This document shows positions 7,905-16,636 of a stretch of 64,000 nt of DNA, in pieces. Numbering within the stretch: position 1 is the stretch's first letter; each line of letters opens with the position of its first letter. This DNA is from Cognatiyoonia koreensis (GTDB lineage: Bacteria; Pseudomonadota; Alphaproteobacteria; Rhodobacterales; Rhodobacteraceae). The position numbers and the translations under genes are program-made. The DNA lies in assembly GCF_900109295.1 (NCBI RefSeq), contig NZ_FOIZ01000001.1:62001-126000 (forward strand), written 5' to 3'. The notes below the pieces were generated by a model. The model did no database searches. It saw nothing but the letters and a program-made list of their open reading frames with translations, and was not told where the DNA came from.

Positions 7905-9320
7905 ATGGCTTATCCACATTACGGCACAATCGACGGCACGATCGTGATGATCGGTTTTGGATCGATTGGCAAAGGCACCTGGCCCCTGATCGACCGCCAT
8001 TTCGACTATGACCGCGCGAAATTCACCGTCATCGAACCCGACGCAGAAAAGGTCGCGTTTCTGCAGGAACATCAAATCCGCCACCGACAGGTCGCCCTGA
8101 CACCCGACAACTATCGCGAAATTCTGGGAGAGCTGCTTGAGCCGGGTAAGGGATTCTGCGTCAACCTGTCCGTCGATACCGACAGCCTCGCATTGATGAA
8201 ATTCTGCCGCGAATTGGGTGTGCCCTATATCGACACGGTCGTTGAACCATGGGCGGGTTTCTATTTCGATACGACCGACAACGCCGAACGCACCAACTAT
8301 GCGCTGCGCCAGCGCGTGCGTGATGAAAAGGCCGCCAACCCCGGTGGAACGACGGCGGTATCCTGCTGCGGTGCGAACCCCGGTATGGTCAGCTGGTTCG
8401 TCAAGGAAGGGCTGCTGACGCTCGCGCGCGATCTAGGTCAGGATGTCGCCGCGCCGACAAATCGCGAAGACTGGGCCAAGCTGATGCAAAAGCTCAAGGT
8501 CAAAGGCGTACATATTGCTGAACGCGACACACAGGCGCGCGCCATGCCGCGTCCCCGCGATGTGTTCGTGAACACATGGTCCGTCGAAGGGTTCATCGCC
8601 GAAGGTTTCCAACCTGCAGAGCTTGGCTGGGGCACGCACGAAACCTGGACGCCCGACACCGCCCATACCCACGACACAGGATGCCGATCCGCGATCTGGT
8701 TTGAACGTCCCGGTGCAATCACGCGGGTTCACACATGGTGCCCCACACCCGGGCCGCAGTTCGGCTTTCTGGTGACCCATAACGAGTCGGTCAGCATTTC
8801 CGATTACTTCACCGTCGGCGATCCGGGGGCACCGGAATTCCGCCCAACCTGCCATTATGCCTATCATCCTTGCGATGATGCGGTCCTGTCCCTGCACGAA
8901 ATGTTCGGGGCCGGTGTGCAGCAGAAAGTGCATGAAATCCTTGATGTGGACGAAATCGTTACAGGGATCGACGAACTTGGCGTTCTGCTTTTCGGCCATG
9001 ACAAGAACGCGCTCTGGTTTGGGTCACGCCTGTCGAACGAAGAAACGAAAGCACTGGCCCCTTATCAGAATGCGACGGGGATGCAGGTCACCTCTGCCGT
9101 GTTGGCCGGGATGGTCTGGGCGCTTGAAAACCCGAACGCCGGGATCGTCGAAACCGACGAAATGGATCACGCCCGCTGTCTCGAAGTGCAGCGCCCTTAT
9201 CTTGGCCCGGTTGAGGCGCATTACACCGACTGGACCCCGCTTCAGGACCGTTGGGAACATTTTCCCGAAGATATCGACGAAAGCGACCCGTGGCAGTTCC
9301 GCAATGTGCTGGCAACCTGA
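7905..9320 (+). CDS. hss: Homospermidine synthase
   Basis: A 471-residue enzyme, close to the usual length of about 475. It makes sym-homospermidine from putrescine (or spermidine plus putrescine) in an NAD-dependent aminobutyl transfer. The N-terminal Rossmann motif IVMIGFGSIGKGTWPL (about 13-28) and the following NLSVDTDSLALMKFC and YIDTVVEPWAGFY segments fit the saccharopine dehydrogenase-like fold of bacterial Hss. A central GTTAVSCCGANPGMVSWFVK and the C-terminal KNALWFGSRLSNEE also agree with the family. A GAGGGAAGGGG ribosome binding site precedes the ATG. Homospermidine replaces or supplements spermidine in many alphaproteobacteria. The gene is probably monocistronic or paired with the Asp-box gene. 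Confidence 0.93.
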   Translation: MAYPHYGTIDGTIVMIGFGSIGKGTWPLIDRHFDYDRAKFTVIEPDAEKVAFLQEHQIRHRQVALTPDNYREILGELLEPGKGFCVNLSVDTDSLALMKFCRELGVPYIDTVVEPWAGFYFDTTDNAERTNYALRQRVRDEKAANPGGTTAVSCCGANPGMVSWFVKEGLLTLARDLGQDVAAPTNREDWAKLMQKLKVKGVHIAERDTQARAMPRPRDVFVNTWSVEGFIAEGFQPAELGWGTHETWTPDTAHTHDTGCRSAIWFERPGAITRVHTWCPTPGPQFGFLVTHNESVSISDYFTVGDPGAPEFRPTCHYAYHPCDDAVLSLHEMFGAGVQQKVHEILDVDEIVTGIDELGVLLFGHDKNALWFGSRLSNEETKALAPYQNATGMQVTSAVLAGMVWALENPNAGIVETDEMDHARCLEVQRPYLGPVEAHYTDWTPLQDRWEHFPEDIDESDPWQFRNVLAT

Positions 9321-9406
9321 GGCACTTTGTGACCCTGTTTTGTGGGCTCTGGTCATAGCGCGATCTGGCCGATAGAAGTGGCGCACTGCGAGGGGGAAGC
9401 TGCTAC

Positions 9407-10492
9407 ATGGGACTTCAGATCAAGCCACAACCGGGCATCTTGAACATTGCCCTTTACGAGGGCGGCGCGTCATCTGTTGACGGGCACACTAATGTTCTCA
9501 AGCTGTCGTCGAATGAAAATCCGCTTGGGGCCAGCGCGGCTGCCAAGGATGCGTTCCTACGCGCCGGCCATGATCTGCATCGTTACCCTTCGACCGACCA
9601 TCGCGTCCTGCGCGACGCCATTGCCGAAGTCTGGCATCTGGATGCCGATCGGGTCATTTGTGGCAATGGGTCTGGTGAACTGCTGAAACTTCTTGCCGAA
9701 GCCTACGCCGGTACGGGTGACGAGGTGATTTTCACCGAGCACGGGTTTTCGATGTACCCGATCTATGCCCATTCCTGCGGCGCGACGCCCGTCGTCGTCC
9801 CCGAAAAAGAACGGGTCACTGACGTCGATGCCATTCTTGCGGCGTGCAACGACAAGACGCGGCTGGTCTATCTTGCGAACCCAAGCAACCCGACAGGCAC
9901 GATGATCGGGTCCAAGGCCATCGCGCGTCTGGCCGACGGTTTGCCGCCGCAGGCGCTGTTGATCCTCGATGGGGCATATGCGGAATACGTCGAAGGCTAT
10001 GACGCCGGTGCGAAGCTGGTGGAAAAGCGCGAGAACGTCGTAATGACACGCACCCTGTCCAAGATCTACGGCCTTGGCGGTCTGCGGGTCGGCTGGGCTT
10101 ATGGTCCGCAAGGTGTCATCGACGTGTTGAACCGGATCAGGGGACCATTCAATTTGTCGGCTGCCGCGCTTGCCGCCGGGGCTGCCGCGATCCGCGATAC
10201 CGCCCATACCGAACGGTGCCGGAGCGAGAACGCGCGTTGGCGCGAATGGATGGCGCATGGTTTGGCCGAGCTTGGCGTGCTGTCGGATACATCGACCGCC
10301 AATTTCATCCTTGCGCGTTTTGCATCCGAGGAAGAAGCAACGGCCTGCGATGAATATCTCAAGACGCAAGGGATCATCGTGCGCAAGGTCGGCGGTTACG
10401 GTTTGCCCAATTGTCTGCGCATCACTGTCGGAGACGAGGCATCCTGCCGACGTGTCGTGCATGCGGTCGGTCAATTCAAAGGGGCCCGCTGA
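9407..10492 (+). CDS. hisC: Histidinol-phosphate aminotransferase
   Basis: A 361-residue PLP-dependent class I/II aminotransferase converting imidazole acetol phosphate and glutamate to histidinol phosphate. Visible features are [10 protein letters not shown] near 35-43, [11 protein letters not shown] near 155, ILDGAY with Asp188 and Tyr191, and the PLP lysine K219 in [16 protein letters not shown]. In alphaproteobacteria HisC homologues next to a prephenate dehydrogenase often also act on aromatic substrates. That fits the overlap of one base with the downstream tyrC and suggests a joint role in tyrosine or phenylalanine synthesis (inference). Ribosome binding site GAGGGGGAA. Confidence 0.94.
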   Translation: MGLQIKPQPGILNIALYEGGASSVDGHTNVLKLSSNENPLGASAAAKDAFLRAGHDLHRYPSTDHRVLRDAIAEVWHLDADRVICGNGSGELLKLLAEAYAGTGDEVIFTEHGFSMYPIYAHSCGATPVVVPEKERVTDVDAILAACNDKTRLVYLANPSNPTGTMIGSKAIARLADGLPPQALLILDGAYAEYVEGYDAGAKLVEKRENVVMTRTLSKIYGLGGLRVGWAYGPQGVIDVLNRIRGPFNLSAAALAAGAAAIRDTAHTERCRSENARWREWMAHGLAELGVLSDTSTANFILARFASEEEATACDEYLKTQGIIVRKVGGYGLPNCLRITVGDEASCRRVVHAVGQFKGAR

Positions 10493-11412
10493 TGGCGGTG
10501 ATCTACGAAAAGGTCGCGCTGATCGGTCTGGGACTTATTGCATCATCACTGGCGTGGGGCATGAAACGCGGCGGGCTGGCCGGTGAAATCACCGGGTATG
10601 CGCGGTCAGCTGAAACGCGTGACATCGCGCGCGAGATCGACATGTGCACCGTGTGTGACAGCGCGTGCGAAGCGGTCCAGGATGCCGATCTTGTCATCCT
10701 TTGCGTACCGGTCGGCGCGATGGACTCCGTCATGGCCGAAATCGCACCATCCCTCAGACCGGGGGCCACTCTTTCCGATGTCGGATCGGTGAAACGTGCG
10801 GTCATTTCCGCCGTGTCGCCGCATGTGCCGGACGGGGTCCACTTTATTCCTGCGCACCCATTGGCGGGAACGGAACATTCGGGGCCGCGGTCGGGCTTTG
10901 CCGAGTTGTTCGACAATCGCTGGTGCATTATCGTGCCGCCCGAAGGTGCGGACCGCCAGAAAGTCGAGGAGCTTGCCAGTTTCTGGCGTGCTCTTGGGTC
11001 AAATGTCGATGAGATGGACGCCGACCACCACGACCTCGTGCTTGCGGTTACATCGCACACACCACACCTGATCGCCTATACGATGGTCGGTGTTGCGGAT
11101 GATCTGGGTCGTGTGACGGACAGTGAAATTATCAAGTATTCCGCTGCGGGTTTTCGGGATTTCACGCGGATCGCTGCCTCGGATCCAACAATGTGGCGCG
11201 ATGTATTTTTGACCAACAAGGATGCGACGCTGGAAATTCTGGGGCGGTTCACCGAAGAGCTGTTTGCCCTGCAGCGGGCAATCCGTCGCGGTGACGGCGA
11301 ACACCTGCATGACTATTTTACCCACACCCGGGCAATTCGGCGTGGTATTATCGAGGCAGGGCAGGATACGGCCGCACCGAATTTCGGTCGGACAACAGGG
11401 GGGAAAACATGA
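10492..11412 (+). CDS. tyrC: Prephenate/arogenate (cyclohexadienyl) dehydrogenase
   Basis: A 306-residue NAD-dependent dehydrogenase of tyrosine biosynthesis, oxidatively decarboxylating prephenate or arogenate. The dinucleotide motif ALIGLGLIASSLAWG lies near residues 8-22. DVGSVKRAVI, HFIPAHPLAGTEHSGP near 115-130 and the LAVTSHTPHLIAYTM segment with its catalytic histidines agree with the TyrA/TyrC family. The start at 10492 overlaps the hisC stop by one base; an upstream in-frame start would lie deep in hisC and adds a non-family extension. No ACT domain is present, as is usual for the short form. Its stop overlaps the next gene by 4 bases. Confidence 0.94.
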   Translation: MAVIYEKVALIGLGLIASSLAWGMKRGGLAGEITGYARSAETRDIAREIDMCTVCDSACEAVQDADLVILCVPVGAMDSVMAEIAPSLRPGATLSDVGSVKRAVISAVSPHVPDGVHFIPAHPLAGTEHSGPRSGFAELFDNRWCIIVPPEGADRQKVEELASFWRALGSNVDEMDADHHDLVLAVTSHTPHLIAYTMVGVADDLGRVTDSEIIKYSAAGFRDFTRIAASDPTMWRDVFLTNKDATLEILGRFTEELFALQRAIRRGDGEHLHDYFTHTRAIRRGIIEAGQDTAAPNFGRTTGGKT

Positions 11413-12320
11413 CACGTTTCTTTGTGGCGCTGGCGCTTTGCGCTTTGGGCAGTTCTGCGCTTGCGCAGGATCAGGTTCGCCCGCAAGCACGTCCATTGGC
11501 CACCGAAGCGATCAGCACCCGCACATCACCCATCAGCCTGCCGACACGACCTCTGGCCCGACCTGCGGCGATACTGGCCTTCGCGCCAAGTGCCGTCCCG
11601 CTGTCCGAGAACCTGCGCCCCACGGCCCGTCCCTTCCTGCGCCCGGAGCTTGCCCACGGTGCGCAGACGCAACCGCAATTGCGCGCCGAACGAAACCTTT
11701 TCGCTTTCAGCCCGACCGCACCGGTTGATTCCCTGCGTCCGATTGTGCGCCCCGCCGCCTTTGTCGTGCGTGCCGAACAGCAGCGTGTTGCGGCCGTACG
11801 CGGGCAGGTTTGCGGCAACCCACAAATCCAGGGCAAAGTGCTTGGTGCCGTGCCGGGCCGGGGTGCCTGCGGGATCGACCAAGGCGTACAGGTCCGGTCA
11901 GTCAGCGGGGTCGCCCTGTCACCGGCGGCGACAATTGATTGCCGCACGGCCGGTGCGTTGAACAGATGGGTGCGCAACACGGCCCGCCCAGCTGTCGGTG
12001 ACATCGGTGGAGGAATCTCAAGCTTGCGCGTTGTGTCCCATTATTCTTGCCGGAACCGCAATTCGGCGTCTTCGGGACGTCTGTCAGAGCATTCCTTTGG
12101 CCGCGCGATCGATATTGCGGGGATCCGCACGAAATCAGGGCGGGAAATCACAGTGCTGACCGATTGGGGGCGTGGTGCGGCTGGCGCGGCCTTGCGTCAA
12201 ATGTGGCGCGGTGCCTGCGGACCCTTCGGCACTGTATTGGGCCCGGAAGCAAACCGCTATCACCGCGACCACTTTCATTTCGATACCGCGCGGTATCGCA
12301 GCGGAAGCTACTGCCGCTAA
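11409..12320 (+). CDS. Secreted extensin-like family protein
   Basis: A 303-residue exported protein. A signal peptide ends near residue 20 (ALGSSALAQ). A low-complexity region rich in Arg, Pro and Ala (about 20-115) has repeated R-P-x-A-R-P units. The C-terminal 180 residues form the extensin-like domain found in many alphaproteobacteria, with SEHSFGRAIDIAG near 225 and YHRDHFHFDTAR near 285, a His/Asp pattern resembling D,D-carboxypeptidase-like metal sites. Four cysteines in this half could form disulfides. It overlaps tyrC by 4 bases, so it is translated from the hisC-tyrC transcript. A role in the cell wall is suggested by the domain but not proven. Confidence 0.88.
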   Translation: MTRFFVALALCALGSSALAQDQVRPQARPLATEAISTRTSPISLPTRPLARPAAILAFAPSAVPLSENLRPTARPFLRPELAHGAQTQPQLRAERNLFAFSPTAPVDSLRPIVRPAAFVVRAEQQRVAAVRGQVCGNPQIQGKVLGAVPGRGACGIDQGVQVRSVSGVALSPAATIDCRTAGALNRWVRNTARPAVGDIGGGISSLRVVSHYSCRNRNSASSGRLSEHSFGRAIDIAGIRTKSGREITVLTDWGRGAAGAALRQMWRGACGPFGTVLGPEANRYHRDHFHFDTARYRSGSYCR

Positions 12321-12407
12321 GCGGTGCGCTTGCGCGCATTTCCTTTCATAACCTGCTTGTCAACGCGCCGCCTGAAATACCTGTCGGTGCCTGTTGTGCT
12401 TGCGGAC

Positions 12408-12440
12408 CCTCCGGGGGAAGTTTGATTGGACAAAGAAAGA
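12408..12440 (+). repeat. Dispersed intergenic repeat, copy A
   Basis: 33 bases beginning CCTCCGGGGGAAG and ending TGGACAAAGAAAGA. It differs from copy B at 18215-18247 by a single base (32 of 33 identical), although both lie in non-coding gaps between unrelated genes. A diverged copy lies at 29284. The GC-rich left half has partial dyad symmetry (CCTCC/GGAGG-like). Similar short elements are scattered in Rhodobacterales genomes in my recollection; the function is unknown. Confidence 0.75.
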
Positions 12441-12464
12441 GGGGTTGCATGCCGCTGCTGACCC

Positions 12465-12493
12465 TTGTCGCCTTGGGTTTGTGTCCCTATAAC
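12465..12493 (+). promoter_or_regulatory. Probable promoter of ileS
   Basis: TTGTCG at 12465-12470 and TATAAC at 12488-12493 with a 17-base spacer fit the housekeeping sigma factor consensus. Transcription would start near 12500 and run into ileS at 12626. Confidence 0.6.
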
Positions 12494-12625
12494 GCGCGTC
12501 ATGATGTATTTGCGGGTCATGCGAATTATTTCCCCGGCGCTCTGACGCGAGCTGCCGGGCAAAGGTGTTGAGCCACTCGCACCGTTCCTCATCCCAGATT
12601 CGAAGACTTCCAAAGGACACTCGAA

Positions 12626-15511
12626 ATGTGTGCCGACACCCCTGAGTACAAAGACACGCTGAACCTGCCACGCACCGATTTTCCGATGCGCGCCGGATTG
12701 CCAAAGCGCGAGCCTGACTGGCTGGCGCGCTGGGAAAAGATCGGCGTTTATGATCGCTTGCGCGCCAAGCATGACCGCCAGAGCTTTACGCTGCATGACG
12801 GTCCGCCTTATGCGAATGGTCATCTGCACATCGGCCATGCGCTCAACAAGATCCTGAAGGATATGGTCGTTCGCTCGCAGCAGATGATGGGCAAGGATGC
12901 CCGGTATATCCCCGGTTGGGATTGTCACGGTCTGCCGATCGAATGGAAGATCGAAGAGCAGTATCGCGCGAAAGGGCAAGACAAGGACGACGTTGATATC
13001 GTTGAGTTCCGGCGTGAATGCCGTGAGTTCGCCGAAGGTTGGGTGGACATCCAACGCGAAGAATTCAAACGCCTCGGCGTTCAGGGAAACTGGGATGATC
13101 CGTATCTGACCATGAATTTTCATGCAGAACGCGTGATCGCTGCGGAGTTCCAGACGTTTCTGATGAACGGCACGCTTTATCAGGGTTCCAAGCCCGTGAT
13201 GTGGTCGCCCGTCGAAAAGACTGCGCTGGCCGAGGCAGAGGTCGAGTATCATGATCGTCAGACTGATGCGATCTGGGTAAAGTTCCCGGTCGTTGCAGGA
13301 ATGGACGGTGCGACCGTCCTGATCTGGACCACCACGCCCTGGACCATCCCGCAGAATCGCGCCGTCTGCTTTGGCCCAGAGATCGCATACGGGCTTTACG
13401 AGGTTGTCGCCACGCCCGATGAATGCTGGGCCGCTGTCGGTGACACCTATGTTGTGGCGGATGCGCTGGCCGAAAGCGTCTTCAATGCGGCACGCCTTGA
13501 GGATGGGATGGTCAATCGGTTGCGCGATGTGTCCGCAGAAGACCTGTCGGGCCTGAAGTGCGCGCATCCGTTGCGTGCTGCCGAAGGGGCCAGCGGCGAG
13601 TGGGATTTTGATGTTCCGCTTTTGCCGGGCGATCATGTCACCGACGATGCCGGCACGGGTTTCGTTCACACCGCCCCGTCCCACGGTGATGACGACTATG
13701 CGATTGGGGTCAAGCACGGTCTGCAGATGACCTATAACATCATGGATGATAGCTCTTTCCGGGCTGACCTGCCATTCTTCGCCGGAGAACAGGTGATCAC
13801 GCCGAAGGGCAAGCCTGGCGGTGCCTCGCCGATGGTGATCAAGAAGCTGGTCGAGGTCGGTGCATTGCTGGCACGCAAGCGCATCACGATTTCCGATGCG
13901 CATTCCTGGCGTTCCAAGGCTCCTGTCATCCGATTGAACCGCAACCAGTGGTTCGCGGCCATCGACAAACCTGTCGGTGACGGGCAGGACACCTATGGCA
14001 CCACGATCCGTGAACGTGCCCTAACTTCCATCGATCAATTGGTCACATGGACTCCGCAACGCGGCCGCAACCGCCTGTATGCCATGATCGAACAGCGCCC
14101 CGACTGGGTGCTCTCGCGCCAGCGCGCGTGGGGCGTGCCACTGACCTGCTTTGTCAAAAAGGGTGCATTGCCAACGGATGATGATTTCCTGCTGCGCAAT
14201 GCCGAAGTCAATGCACGTATCCTGGAGGCCTTCGAGGCCGAAGGAGCGGATGCGTGGTATGCTGACGGTGCCAAGGCCCGTTTCCTAGGCGATGCTGTTG
14301 AACATGAGTCTTACGAACAGGTGTTCGACATCCTCGATGTCTGGTTTGATTCAGGGTCCACACACGCTTTTGTCTTGCGCGACCGTGAAGACGGGTCCGA
14401 TGACGGGCTGGCCGACCTTTATCTGGAAGGCACAGACCAGCACCGGGGTTGGTTCCATTCATCGATGCTCCAAGCCTGTGGCACCATCGGTCGCGCGCCT
14501 TATCGCGGCGTACTGACCCACGGGTTCACGCTCGACGAGAAGGGCATGAAGATGTCCAAATCGCTTGGCAACACGATCGTGCCTGAAAAGGTGGTCCAAC
14601 AATACGGTGCGGATATTCTGCGCCTGTGGGTGGCCCAGACTGATTACACCAACGACAGCAGGATCGGTCCGGAAATCCTGAAAGGCACGGCGGACAGCTA
14701 TCGCCGCTTGCGCAACACGATGCGTTTTCTTTTAGGCTCGCTGAGCGATTTCACCGAAGCTGATCGCGTTCCCGCTGACGACATGCCGGAACTGGAACGC
14801 TGGGTGCTGCACCGCCTTGCCGAGATCGACGGGCAGGTGCGTGCCGCCTACTCCGCCTATGATTTTCAGGGCGCGTTCCGCGCGGTCTTTGATTTCGCAA
14901 CGCTTGATCTGTCAGCCTTTTACTTCGATATCCGCAAGGATGCCTTGTATTGCGATGGCGATACCTTGCGCCGCCGCGCAGCCCGCACGGTGCTTGACAT
15001 CCTGTTCCATCGTCTCACGACGTGGCTGGCTCCGATCCTTGTCTTCACCATGGAAGAGGTCTGGCTGGAGCGGTATCCGGGCGATGACACATCCGTGCAT
15101 CTTGAGGATTTTGCAGATGTGCCGACGGGCTGGCAGGATGATGCGCTGGCCGCGAAATGGGCGACGGTGCGTCGCGTGCGCCGCGTCGTGAACGGTGCAC
15201 TCGAAGTTGAGAGGACTGCCAAAGTCATCGGTGCATCGCTTGAAGCGGCCCCGATCGTCTATGTTGGCGACGCTGTCGCCGAAGTCCTGAAAACGGTGGC
15301 TTTTGACGATCTATGCATCACGTCCGGCATTCATGTCAGCACCGACGTGGCTCCAGCCGATGCGTTCCGACTGGAGGACGTTGCGGATATTGCCGTTGTC
15401 TTTGCGCGGGCTGACGGCGAGAAATGCCAGCGGTGCTGGAAGATCCTGCCGGATGTGGGCAGCCATGAACATGCCGGGGTTTGCAGCCGCTGTGATGAGG
15501 CTTTGGCCTGA
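12626..15511 (+). CDS. ileS: Isoleucyl-tRNA synthetase
   Basis: A 961-residue class I aminoacyl-tRNA synthetase that charges tRNA-Ile and edits misactivated valine. The HIGH motif is HIGH at 68-71 within PPYANGHLHIGHALNK. The KMSKS motif lies near residue 641 in KGMKMSKSLGN. The editing domain (TTTPWTIPQNRAVCF) lies near 235, and the C-terminal zinc site is CQRCW with CSRC at the last 35 residues, so the protein is full length. AAAGGA precedes the ATG. Its TGA overlaps the next start by one base, and a chain of overlapping genes follows. Confidence 0.98.
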   Translation: MCADTPEYKDTLNLPRTDFPMRAGLPKREPDWLARWEKIGVYDRLRAKHDRQSFTLHDGPPYANGHLHIGHALNKILKDMVVRSQQMMGKDARYIPGWDCHGLPIEWKIEEQYRAKGQDKDDVDIVEFRRECREFAEGWVDIQREEFKRLGVQGNWDDPYLTMNFHAERVIAAEFQTFLMNGTLYQGSKPVMWSPVEKTALAEAEVEYHDRQTDAIWVKFPVVAGMDGATVLIWTTTPWTIPQNRAVCFGPEIAYGLYEVVATPDECWAAVGDTYVVADALAESVFNAARLEDGMVNRLRDVSAEDLSGLKCAHPLRAAEGASGEWDFDVPLLPGDHVTDDAGTGFVHTAPSHGDDDYAIGVKHGLQMTYNIMDDSSFRADLPFFAGEQVITPKGKPGGASPMVIKKLVEVGALLARKRITISDAHSWRSKAPVIRLNRNQWFAAIDKPVGDGQDTYGTTIRERALTSIDQLVTWTPQRGRNRLYAMIEQRPDWVLSRQRAWGVPLTCFVKKGALPTDDDFLLRNAEVNARILEAFEAEGADAWYADGAKARFLGDAVEHESYEQVFDILDVWFDSGSTHAFVLRDREDGSDDGLADLYLEGTDQHRGWFHSSMLQACGTIGRAPYRGVLTHGFTLDEKGMKMSKSLGNTIVPEKVVQQYGADILRLWVAQTDYTNDSRIGPEILKGTADSYRRLRNTMRFLLGSLSDFTEADRVPADDMPELERWVLHRLAEIDGQVRAAYSAYDFQGAFRAVFDFATLDLSAFYFDIRKDALYCDGDTLRRRAARTVLDILFHRLTTWLAPILVFTMEEVWLERYPGDDTSVHLEDFADVPTGWQDDALAAKWATVRRVRRVVNGALEVERTAKVIGASLEAAPIVYVGDAVAEVLKTVAFDDLCITSGIHVSTDVAPADAFRLEDVADIAVVFARADGEKCQRCWKILPDVGSHEHAGVCSRCDEALA

Positions 15512-15984
15512 TGGACGTTTTGGACCCTGACGCAATCGCAAGACTGCGCGCGGGGTTCGAAGCGCAGGCGGTCATGCGTACCTTGGGTGCCGAAATCGAT
15601 GAAATCAGGGCGGGACGGGTGGTCTTGACCATGCCGTTCCGTACCGACCTGACACAACAGCACGGATTCATGCACGCCGGGATTATCACCACAGTGCTTG
15701 ATAGTGCCTGCGGGTTTGCGGCCTTTACCTTGATGGATGAAGGGGCAGAGGTGCTGACAGCAGAATTCAAATCATCTTTCGTTGCACCCGCGCGAGGAAA
15801 CACGTTCCGCTTCGAGGGAGACGTGATCAAATCCGGGCGCACGCTGACGTTTACCGAAGGCATGGCTTTTGGCATCGCTGACGGTCAGGACACCCTAGTC
15901 GCGACGATGAGTGCGACCATGATGGCTGTGCGCAACCGTCCGGGCGTTAACGCGTTACATGTGATTCCAGGATTGCAGCCATGA
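15511..15984 (+). CDS. PaaI-type hotdog thioesterase
   Basis: A 157-residue acyl-CoA thioesterase-like protein of the hotdog fold. The family core is visible as QQHGFMHAGIITTVLDSACGFAA near residues 48-70, with the characteristic H-G-x-x-H-A-G-like loop, followed by VLTAEFKSSFVAPARG and a C-terminal strand ending MMAVRN. Such proteins hydrolyse aromatic or medium-chain acyl-CoA esters; the actual substrate cannot be deduced. It starts on the last base of the ileS stop codon and its own stop overlaps the DUF3253 gene by 4 bases, implying co-translation. Confidence 0.88.
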   Translation: MDVLDPDAIARLRAGFEAQAVMRTLGAEIDEIRAGRVVLTMPFRTDLTQQHGFMHAGIITTVLDSACGFAAFTLMDEGAEVLTAEFKSSFVAPARGNTFRFEGDVIKSGRTLTFTEGMAFGIADGQDTLVATMSATMMAVRNRPGVNALHVIPGLQP

Positions 15985-16187
15985 TTACTGCGCGATTGGA
16001 CGCCGTGCGCCCCGGTGCCACGATTTGCCCGTCAGATGTCGCGCGGGCGCTTTCATCGGATTGGCGTCCCCTGATGGCTGACGTGCGACGCGTGGCGGCG
16101 GACATGGCCACGGTGCGCGCGACGCAAAAGGGCTGTGACGTGGATCCTATCACCGCCCGCGGGCCAATCCGTCTGGGCCGGGCGTGA
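15981..16187 (+). CDS. Small DUF3253 protein
   Basis: A 68-residue protein. TICPSDVARAL, DWRPLMADVRR, TQKGCDVDP and the terminal ARGPIRLGRA are the conserved blocks of DUF3253, so nearly the whole protein is this domain. The fold is believed to be winged-helix-like, but no function is established. It is embedded between a thioesterase and an alkyltransferase gene, overlapping each by 4 bases (ATGA and GTGA), so its expression is tied to DNA-repair ogt. Confidence 0.85.
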   Translation: MITARLDAVRPGATICPSDVARALSSDWRPLMADVRRVAADMATVRATQKGCDVDPITARGPIRLGRA

Positions 16188-16636
16188 ACGTACTGATCGA
16201 CAGCCCTGTCGGCCCTTTGGGGTTCGATGCGACGGACGAGGCCGTTACAGCGTTGCACTGGGGCCGTGCCGGAAATCTTTCTAATGGCGATCTTGCGGCG
16301 CAATTGCGGACCGAACTTGGTGCATATTTTGCCGGTATGCGACGCGGATTCACCGTGTCTGTCGCGCCGCGAGGCAGCGATTTTCAGCAGGCGTTCTATA
16401 CCGCGCTTTGTGCGATCCCCTACGGCGAAACCCGCACCTACGGCGATCTTGCGAGTGCATTGAACGTGTCCGCGCAGGCGATCGGACAGGCCTGCGGGGC
16501 CAACCCGCTTGCCATTCTCATTCCATGCCACCGCGTCCTTTCGGCGGAAGGGCTAGGTGGCTATTCCGGCGCGGGCGGGATCGAAACGAAGGTTGCATTG
16601 CTGCGCCTTGAAGGCGCAGCGGGGCTATTGATTTGA
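16184..16636 (+). CDS. ogt: Methylated-DNA--protein-cysteine methyltransferase
   Basis: A 150-residue suicide repair protein that removes the methyl group from O6-methylguanine in DNA onto its own cysteine. The active-site motif is IPCHRV with C115. Upstream, FYTALCAIPYGETRTYGDLA near 71-90 and GQACGANPLAILIPCHRV fit the helix-turn-helix and asparagine hinge. The start is GTG at 16184, overlapping the DUF3253 stop by 4 bases; the stop overlaps the TTG start of the following transporter. The N-terminal domain is short, as in many Ogt proteins. Confidence 0.94.
   Translation: MNVLIDSPVGPLGFDATDEAVTALHWGRAGNLSNGDLAAQLRTELGAYFAGMRRGFTVSVAPRGSDFQQAFYTALCAIPYGETRTYGDLASALNVSAQAIGQACGANPLAILIPCHRVLSAEGLGGYSGAGGIETKVALLRLEGAAGLLI

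Larger units (their letters stand above)
12321..12625. other. Intergenic region before ileS
   Basis: 305 bases without a gene. It contains one copy of the dispersed CCTCCGG repeat (12408-12440) and the probable ileS promoter (12465-12493), leaving an untranslated leader of about 125 bases. No T-box-like or other riboswitch was recognised in the leader. Confidence 0.65.

Noticed and set aside
12317..13903. A 528-codon open frame on the minus strand opposite ileS
   Set aside because: It lies wholly against a well-supported gene, has a composition mirrored from ileS codons, and its translation resembles no family. Its end also runs through the dispersed repeat.
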